From positions 1 through 33,723 of the forward strand of contig DASWCM010000005.1 of NCBI GenBank assembly GCA_036390115.1: 33,723 bases of DNA, written 5' to 3'. Origin of the DNA: Blattabacteriaceae bacterium (lineage in GTDB: Bacteria; Bacteroidota; Bacteroidia; Flavobacteriales; Blattabacteriaceae). The notes beneath the pieces are model-generated. The model saw only the letters and a list, made by a program, of their open reading frames with translations. It ran no database searches and was not told where the DNA came from. The position numbers and the translations under genes are program-made. Positions 28,580-33,723 of this stretch are shown here, piece by piece. Positions within the stretch are counted from its first letter, which is position 1; each line of letters begins with the position of its first letter.

Positions 28580-30387
28580 CTTCGCAAGTAATTTACAGGT
28601 AAAACTGCTACATTACCATTTGTTTGTGGACTATTTATAAGTGTAAAAGTATCCCAAGCATTAGCTGTTGCTGTAAGAGCAAATGTTCCATTTACACCAG
28701 CAAAAATAGAATTAGTAAAGGTTACTGTCCTACTACCAGTTCCATCTTGTATAATATGTAACTGAAGCCATTGAAAACTATTAGTATCTGGAACATTGGA
28801 ACACACAATATCACTAAAGAAAGCATTAGTCGTTAATATTAATTTATAAGCTACATTAGTTTTTGCCCAATCAATTTGGTTCGCATCTACATTTGTTGTA
28901 GTCATTGTTAATGTAATTATTGAACTCCTATAATTGGTTGAGCCAGAAGAACTTCCACCTCCAGATGGAACAGTATATGTTCCAATTCCATTAAGAAATT
29001 TAGTTACATCATTAGTAAGTTTAGGAAGGAATCCATGTTTAGAAGTAGAAGCATCTCCTGTAGTTAAATCAGTTAAATTAAGTTGATTTTCTACAATATT
29101 TGTAGGAAATAAAGTTTGTCCGGTTAAAGTTAATCCAGTTCCTAAAGTAACATTAGTTGCAACTCCAGTAGAAGTAACCATAAGAACAGAGTTAGATAAA
29201 GATAATAGTTGCAAACTATTTGTAATTATAACAGTATTCCCTTTTCCAGAAATAAAGAAAGCATTACTTGTAGTTAATGTATATGCAATAGTAAGATTAC
29301 TATTAACTGTAAGAGTATTAACTGTTAAATTACTATTTATAGTAATATTATTAAAAGTAATATCCTGACTTAAATTAGTTGTATAACCAAAATTTCCATT
29401 TCCATCATTAGTTAGCATTCCTACACCATTTATTATGTAGCTTTGGCTATTAGTTGTAAGCCAGATTACAAGAGTATTAGCAGAGCCAGAAGCAGGAATA
29501 TTAGTTAATACATTTATTCCATCTTTTCTAAGAAATCCAGTAAAATTATTTGTTCCTAGCCATGTATTAGTTTCAGAAAGCAAAGTTCTATAACCAGTAG
29601 CATTTGTAACAACATCAACCCCATTTAACTTAAGACTATTAGTAAAACTACCATTATTAGCATTTAAAGTTCCAAGTCCTCCTATATTAGTAGTATATCC
29701 AAAATTTCCAGCACCATCATTAGTAAGTATCCCAGAAAGATTAACAATATATGATAAAGAATTACTTGTTAACCATTTAGTTAATGTGTTAGTTGAACCT
29801 ACAGCTGGAATATTAGTAAGAACTTGAACACCATTAAAAAGGAGACTATTAGTAAATCCTCCATTGTTAGCATTTATTGTTCCTATACCATATAAATTAG
29901 TTGATTCATTCCCATCTCCTTTAAAAACACTATTAGTATTTCCACTTAATTTTTGCAAAAATCCATGTTTTGTAGTTGAAGCATTATTAGTTATAGTATC
30001 TGAAAATAACAATTGTTTTTCTGAAATATTTGTAAAATGTAAATGAACATCTGTAAATGATCCATCTAATGCCCATAGTGCATTAGTTGAATCAGCAAAA
30101 ATTGGATTAATAACTGTTCCGCCAACACCTGGACCGGAAAAATTTATAATTACACTAGTTATTGCATTACTAGGTCCAAAATTATTAGTAGAAATTCCTA
30201 AAATATTTGTCCCTTGAACTAAAAGTAATTTTCCACTCCCAACACTATTAGTTATAATATTACGAATAATATTAGTTGTTCCTCTTGGTGAACTAATATT
30301 TACATCAGTTACAGCACCAAATAAAGAAGAGATAGCTAGTATAGTACACACTATACTAGCTATTCTCCTATTACAACCTGGGGTCAT
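28576..30387 (-). CDS. exported repetitive tail-fibre-like protein (603 aa)
   Basis: A 603-residue Asn/Thr-rich beta-structured protein. The first 25 residues look like a signal peptide ('MTPGCNRRIASIVCTILAIS' then 'SLFGA'). It contains three duplicated modules: A at 169-192 and 239-262, B at 193-234 and 297-338, C at 121-147 and 431-457 (with 'KHGFL.KL'). Residues 340-420 are a helical-fibre-like Asn/Thr/Leu repeat. A Ser/Gly linker (475-485) joins a C-terminal domain ('QIDWAKTNVAYKLILTTNAF' ... 'IIQDGTGSRTVTFTNSIFAG') common at the end of phage tail fibres. Likely a trimeric appendage. It overlaps genes on both sides. Confidence 0.65.
   Translation of the reverse strand: MTPGCNRRIASIVCTILAISSLFGAVTDVNISSPRGTTNIIRNIITNSVGSGKLLLVQGTNILGISTNNFGPSNAITSVIINFSGPGVGGTVINPIFADSTNALWALDGSFTDVHLHFTNISEKQLLFSDTITNNASTTKHGFLQKLSGNTNSVFKGDGNESTNLYGIGTINANNGGFTNSLLFNGVQVLTNIPAVGSTNTLTKWLTSNSLSYIVNLSGILTNDGAGNFGYTTNIGGLGTLNANNGSFTNSLKLNGVDVVTNATGYRTLLSETNTWLGTNNFTGFLRKDGINVLTNIPASGSANTLVIWLTTNSQSYIINGVGMLTNDGNGNFGYTTNLSQDITFNNITINSNLTVNTLTVNSNLTIAYTLTTSNAFFISGKGNTVIITNSLQLLSLSNSVLMVTSTGVATNVTLGTGLTLTGQTLFPTNIVENQLNLTDLTTGDASTSKHGFLPKLTNDVTKFLNGIGTYTVPSGGGSSSGSTNYRSSIITLTMTTTNVDANQIDWAKTNVAYKLILTTNAFFSDIVCSNVPDTNSFQWLQLHIIQDGTGSRTVTFTNSIFAGVNGTFALTATANAWDTFTLINSPQTNGNVAVLPVNYLRR
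29017..29097 (-). repeat. fibre module C, copy 2
   Basis: Encodes residues 431-457 of the 603-residue fibre ('NQLNLTDLTTGDASTSKHGF' then 'LPKL'). It is a diverged copy of 29947-30027, sharing the 'ASTxKHGFLxKL' core. The two copies bracket the A/B modules. Confidence 0.6.
29374..29499 (-). repeat. fibre module B, copy 2
   Basis: Encodes residues 297-338 of the fibre ('IPASGSANTLVIWLTTNSQS' to 'GNFGYTTN'). It aligns without gaps to copy 1 at 29686-29811, with identity visible at most positions, including 'LTNDGxGNFGYTTN'. Confidence 0.75.
29602..29673 (-). repeat. fibre module A, copy 2
   Basis: Encodes residues 239-262 ('GTLNANNGSFTNSLKLNGVD' then 'VVTN'). It aligns without gaps to copy 1 at 29812-29883 ('GTINANNGGFTNSLLFNGVQ'). 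Confidence 0.75.
29686..29811 (-). repeat. fibre module B, copy 1
   Basis: Encodes residues 193-234 ('IPAVGSTNTLTKWLTSNSLS' to 'GNFGYTTN'), immediately after module A copy 1. Copy 2 is separated from its A module by a unique 'NTWLGTNNFTGFLRKDG' stretch. Confidence 0.75.
29812..29883 (-). repeat. fibre module A, copy 1
   Basis: Encodes residues 169-192 of the fibre, paired with copy 2 at 29602-29673. Confidence 0.75.
29947..30027 (-). repeat. fibre module C, copy 1
   Basis: Encodes residues 121-147 ('EKQLLFSDTITNNASTTKHG' then 'FLQKL'), paired with copy 2 at 29017-29097. Confidence 0.6.
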
Positions 30388-30860
30388 TAAGGTTGATGAT
30401 AATTTAATACCATTGTAACTCCACCTTGGTCATTTGAAACATTTACATATTTTGTAAATATAAGCGGAGTATCAAATGTAAATGGTGCCACATTAGCCCC
30501 AATATTTAATACCAATATTGGTGTTGTATTATTAGTTGCAGCAGCTACAGCAGCTATAACTGAATATAATACAGTATTAGTAAAATTATTGGTAATACCA
30601 TTTACACCAACAAAAGTAGTAATACGATTTGTAGCATATATTGTTACATTTGAATATGCTCCAGTAACATTTGTTATTGCCCCGTCATAAAAACGAAGAA
30701 GAACATTTGTTGTTCCAGTGATTTGTAAACTAGATAATACAATAGCTTCATTAACTACAGTCCTAAGACCTGTTGCCATATTATTAGTTACATATATCTC
30801 AGCCACTAAACACTCAGTAAAGAGTGCCATTGTAAAGATAAGAGTAAGTAATTTTTTCAT
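30387..30860 (-). CDS. exported Asn/Thr-rich appendage protein (157 aa)
   Basis: A 157-residue protein with a clear signal peptide ('MKKLLTLIFTMALFTECLVA', cleavage before E21 likely). The mature part is rich in Asn, Thr and Val with beta character ('TNVLLRFYDGAITNVTGAYS') and resembles the neighbouring fibre in composition. No known domain recognised. It overlaps the fibre gene by one base (TAATG) and follows the capsid gene by 23 bases. Probably works with the two exported proteins downstream. Confidence 0.55.
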   Translation of the reverse strand: MKKLLTLIFTMALFTECLVAEIYVTNNMATGLRTVVNEAIVLSSLQITGTTNVLLRFYDGAITNVTGAYSNVTIYATNRITTFVGVNGITNNFTNTVLYSVIAAVAAATNNTTPILVLNIGANVAPFTFDTPLIFTKYVNVSNDQGGVTMVLNYHQP

Positions 30861-30883
30861 AGATTTTAGATTTTAAATGTTAA

Positions 30884-32161
30884 TTACACTCCGCGCTTTC
30901 GTTTATGAACAATAGGAAATATATTCCTACGTTGTTTTGCAACTATTCCTAATGCTACTTGAGCAATAAACCACAGCCACTCACCATAAACATTAGTTTC
31001 ATAAACTGTTAATCCAGTACTGGCATCAATACAAGGAACAAGTTTTTGTTTAGTAGCAATTACTCTACCATTCCATTCCATTTTAGGAAAGTTATGTGGT
31101 GGAGAATCACCAGTAAATGCTGATGGTGGAGGTCCAACTTGAATACTTTCATGTCCTGGAGCACCAATTAAGTAACTAACTTCATATGGTGATCCATTTT
31201 CATCAATAGTTGCATAAACAGGATTAGGAAGACATTCACCTTCATTTTCTCCATTATCCTGAACTATTTCCGGCTCTGGAAATGTAGCATCATTTTTGAA
31301 GCGCATAGGAAGATCTTCAAGTTTTGATGTAATCATTCCAAAGATAGAACCTTTGAAACTATCATTCACAACATCAAGATCACAATTCTTGTGTTGTTGC
31401 AAATAAGGATCAAATGTAAACTGAGAATAAGTTTCATTACTTGTCGATAAGCAATATTTACCATCAAGTATCTTATCCTCTGTTGGCATATCAGAACCTT
31501 TAAAAAATGGAATCCGAAAATCAGTATCCATTTTACTAAAAGCATCATGAAGTGCTGGAAGTGTTAAATGAGAAGTTACATTTCCTAGTTGTGCTAATAG
31601 AAGAGCAGTTGTCTTTCCATCATTTGCTGTGTCAAATGTTCCAACACCAAGCCAAGGTGGAGTATTTACTACAACCATTTTATTAGGTTGTGCAAGAAAC
31701 ATAAATGGAGACATATGCCAGATATTAGTACGAATAAAAATATCTTCATATCTTTCTATCTTCTCCATAATATCAGTTGCATTATCATCAACATGATCAA
31801 GAAAGTCATTAAAAGATGGATAGAAATTAAGTCCATGACTTTCAAACCTCTGTCTATAAACATTAGCTTGAACAGTTCTTTCTTTAACTCCCATTACATC
31901 TTTCTTTGGAACATTCTTAAGCAAGTTTGGATATGCAAACTGTCTCCTATGTGGTGATGGTTCTGTAATAACTCCTTTAAGAGTATCACCTTCATTTGGA
32001 ACCCATTTTCGTTTCTTTACAAACTTAGCCCAATGTGTAAAAGTTTTACGCCTTTCTACCATCATTTTAGCAAGATAGAATGGCATAGAATTATACATTG
32101 CTCGATCTACTTCTGTCCAACCAGAACATGCTGGAACATCCAGCAAATTTGGCATATTCAT
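30884..32161 (-). CDS. probable major capsid protein (425 aa)
   Basis: A 425-residue protein with a slightly higher G+C and more conserved-looking, aromatic-rich sequence than its neighbours, as for a highly expressed structural gene. It follows an acidic scaffold-like gene, the usual order in tailed phages. Stretches such as 'EVDRAMYNSMPFYLAKMMVE', 'YPNLLKNVPKKDVMGVKERT', 'IFIRTNIWHMSPFMFL' and 'YGEWLWFIAQVALGIVAKQR' would suit an HK97-type capsid fold, but this cannot be proved by eye. A second Met two codons after the start is equally possible. The leader is a hairpin-rich 190-base region with no Shine-Dalgarno sequence. Confidence 0.7.
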   Translation of the reverse strand: MNMPNLLDVPACSGWTEVDRAMYNSMPFYLAKMMVERRKTFTHWAKFVKKRKWVPNEGDTLKGVITEPSPHRRQFAYPNLLKNVPKKDVMGVKERTVQANVYRQRFESHGLNFYPSFNDFLDHVDDNATDIMEKIERYEDIFIRTNIWHMSPFMFLAQPNKMVVVNTPPWLGVGTFDTANDGKTTALLLAQLGNVTSHLTLPALHDAFSKMDTDFRIPFFKGSDMPTEDKILDGKYCLSTSNETYSQFTFDPYLQQHKNCDLDVVNDSFKGSIFGMITSKLEDLPMRFKNDATFPEPEIVQDNGENEGECLPNPVYATIDENGSPYEVSYLIGAPGHESIQVGPPPSAFTGDSPPHNFPKMEWNGRVIATKQKLVPCIDASTGLTVYETNVYGEWLWFIAQVALGIVAKQRRNIFPIVHKRKRGV

Positions 32162-32351
32162 GTATTTATTCTAATCTTGAAAGTTAAATCTAAGTTAAAA
32201 ATGTAACTTAGAACATTTGTGTTAGCTCAAAACACGAAGATAGAAGCTTAATTTGCGAGGCTCAGGATTCTCGCAGAAGCATTTAACAAAACCATATAAG
32301 CAGGTCTTGTGCCACTTATATTTACTATTAAGAAAACAACCTACTAATAAA
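32162..32351 (-). other. hairpin-rich leader of the capsid gene
   Basis: A 190-base gap between scaffold and capsid genes. Plus-strand coordinates of inverted repeats: 32189-32212 (9-bp stem, 6-base loop), 32219-32235 (GTGTT/AACAC), 32246-32280 (GCTT and TGCGAG pairing with CTCGCA and AAGC), 32294-32321 (7-bp ATATAAG/CTTATAT). No T-run follows in the minus direction and no good -10/-35 pair was found. It probably serves as a processed or stabilised 5' leader for capsid mRNA, or contains a phage-specific promoter. Part of it is open in some frames, but nothing resembling a gene. Confidence 0.45.
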
Positions 32352-33416
32352 CTATCCCTGCCTTCTTTTACTATAATCAGAAAATTTAATACCACTATCA
32401 GCACCCTTATTATTAACAAAATCACCTTTAAGTGGTTGTGCTCCAGCCGCGTCTTTTTTAACACCTTTTATCTTATCTAACTCATCTAATGCTTTCTTTA
32501 ATCTACCCATAAGTATAGCATTGTTAGCCGCTGTCATAGCTAAAAGTTCTGCAACAGGATTATTTCTAAAAGAAGGTGGAAGTGCCTCAATCACTGCATC
32601 TTGAATTTTTCTTGTTGGATGATCTTTCTTATCATATCCTGGAAAATATTTTTCTTTTGCAGCATTCACCACAGTTAAATCATTTTCATATGTTTTACCA
32701 TAAGTATCTATATAAGATTTTAAACCTTTTGATGCTTCAAAATTTTGCTCTCTTGCAAATTGTAATTGATCTCCTATAAAAGCTTCAGATTCTGCATTAG
32801 ATTCTTTTGGTTCAGAAAGCATTAATTTTCCTGTTTTAGGATCCATGTCTATATCTTGCCATTTTTCTCCTCTAGAAACTTTAGCTGCTTGAAGTGACCA
32901 ATGAGATTTAATTCTCTCTGACAGATTATAATCATTTAAATGTGTTTCATACTCTTTTGTTAACATGAAAGCTTTTGGATGCCCATGAATAGTAGCAGCT
33001 TCTTTTTTTCTAGATTCTTTTAAAGCCTCATTTTCTTGTTTAAGCTGTTTATGTTCTAAATAAAGAGGTTTAAGTTTATTAAAACTTTCATTAGACATTG
33101 TCTTAAAAAATGGTCTATCTTCTTCAGGAATATCATCTAAAGTTCTTGGGAGAGTCTCTTTCTTAACTTTTACTTCTTTTTTAGGTTCTACTAAACTTTC
33201 ATCAATAGTTACCCCACGATTCTTTAGAAAATCAGAGAACCCTATTTCTTTTTCTTCTGTTTTTTCTTTATCTAGATCAGCGGCCTCAGATTTTTCAACT
33301 ACTTCTTCTTTTTCTTCTTTAGTTTCTGGCAACACTACCTCAACTTCTTCATTTTGTTCAGTAGTTTCTTTGGCCGTTTCTTGATTTTCTACTTTATTTT
33401 CATTTTCTTCTGGCAT
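32352..33416 (-). CDS. putative capsid scaffolding protein (354 aa)
   Basis: A 354-residue protein. The first 75 residues are extremely acidic and disordered ('MPEENENKVENQETAKETTE' onward), followed by Pro-rich and helical charged regions ('LYLEHKQLKQENEALKESRK', coiled coil near 110-145) and a helical C-terminus ('NNAILMGRLKKALDELDKIK') with a basic end. Acid-rich, helical proteins directly upstream of the capsid gene are typically scaffolds. It starts four bases after the preceding stop. Confidence 0.65.
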   Translation of the reverse strand: MPEENENKVENQETAKETTEQNEEVEVVLPETKEEKEEVVEKSEAADLDKEKTEEKEIGFSDFLKNRGVTIDESLVEPKKEVKVKKETLPRTLDDIPEEDRPFFKTMSNESFNKLKPLYLEHKQLKQENEALKESRKKEAATIHGHPKAFMLTKEYETHLNDYNLSERIKSHWSLQAAKVSRGEKWQDIDMDPKTGKLMLSEPKESNAESEAFIGDQLQFAREQNFEASKGLKSYIDTYGKTYENDLTVVNAAKEKYFPGYDKKDHPTRKIQDAVIEALPPSFRNNPVAELLAMTAANNAILMGRLKKALDELDKIKGVKKDAAGAQPLKGDFVNNKGADSGIKFSDYSKRRQG

Positions 33417-33420
33417 AATA

Positions 33421-33723
33421 TTACTCTATATCAATTGGATGTTTATTTGTCGTTAAAAATTCTATTACCTCTCTATATCCCACTGCCTTCAGAAGATTTT
33501 TTGCAATATTTTCACTTTGTAAATTAGCTTTAGCAGAATTTCTTGCATTATTTAATAAAGTTAATTCTCTTTTACCTAAAAATAAAATAAGTTCTTGTGT
33601 AAACGGAAGCCTAAGCCATTTCTCAAACTCTTCTTTTTTAAGCTGCTCAGTTAAGTTATCTTCCTTTACTTCAAGTTCTATATCTCTTGAAGCACTTTTA
33701 TTATATGCAGAAGTAAAACTCAT
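33421..33723 (-). CDS. hypothetical protein (100 aa)
   Basis: A 100-residue helical protein whose ATG occupies the last three bases of the window, so an earlier start cannot be excluded. It reads 'MSFTSAYNKSASRDIELEVK', then 'FEKWLRLPFTQELILFLGKR', and ends 'LTTNKHPIDIE'. Small proteins with a similar '.W...P.T.......' segment occur between portal and scaffold genes of podovirus-like phages; this is from memory. Function unknown. Confidence 0.55.
   Translation of the reverse strand: MSFTSAYNKSASRDIELEVKEDNLTEQLKKEEFEKWLRLPFTQELILFLGKRELTLLNNARNSAKANLQSENIAKNLLKAVGYREVIEFLTTNKHPIDIE

Noticed and set aside
32222-32464. 80-residue minus-strand open frame across the capsid leader
   Set aside because: It overlaps the scaffold gene's 3' end in another frame, and its non-overlapping part is explained by hairpins; no coupled start or plausible protein character.

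Overview
This AT-rich window (roughly 30% G+C by eye) is a segment of a tailed double-stranded DNA phage genome, or a closely related prophage. It is densely coded, has no rRNA or tRNA gene that I can see, and is split into two convergent gene blocks. Short stop/start overlaps of the ATGA and TAATG type join most genes, which points to long polycistronic operons with translational coupling. The large terminase, the portal and a recognisable endolysin are not present and probably lie beyond the right edge.

Plus-strand block (1-12267): DNA metabolism, with many proteins under 110 residues. Recognisable members are a Cas4/RecB-type PD-(D/E)XK nuclease with four cysteines, a Sak4-like P-loop ATPase, a candidate single-strand-binding protein, a DUF3820-like small protein, a family A DNA polymerase split into two genes (UDG-like plus 3'-5' exonuclease half, then palm/fingers half), a DUF3987-type helicase-like ATPase and the flavin-dependent thymidylate synthase ThyX. 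Nuclease, Sak4 and SSB candidate would make a recombination module; polymerase and helicase-like protein a replication module; ThyX supplies dTMP. Six small genes lie between the polymerase halves. Three dispersed 69-70 residue genes are paralogues of one another.

Minus-strand block (33723 down to 12259): virion and lysis genes. In transcription order: a small unknown protein, an acidic scaffold-like protein, the probable major capsid protein, three exported (signal-peptide) tail-appendage-like proteins, a cluster of small membrane proteins and lipoproteins that looks like a lysis cassette (single-helix microprotein, two-helix protein, lipoprotein, overlapping i-spanin/o-spanin candidates), a leucine-rich-repeat tail protein, a tail-collar protein, a gp11-like tail adaptor, an HNH-AP2 homing endonuclease, a gp12-like nozzle candidate, and a run of internal/ejection protein candidates ending in a 1771-residue polyvalent protein with an HELGH zincin motif. 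The order adaptor, nozzle, small proteins, giant protein resembles the T7 gp11-gp16 plan, so a podovirus-like particle is the best guess.

Two real intergenic regions exist, 5055-5326 and 32162-32351. Both are rich in perfect hairpins. Elsewhere gaps are a few to a few tens of bases. Many starts have A/T-rich leaders without a clear Shine-Dalgarno sequence. The small paralogue family resembles short proteins I associate with Planctomycetes/Verrucomicrobia, while the leaders would also suit Bacteroidota; the host assignment is therefore only a tentative inference.
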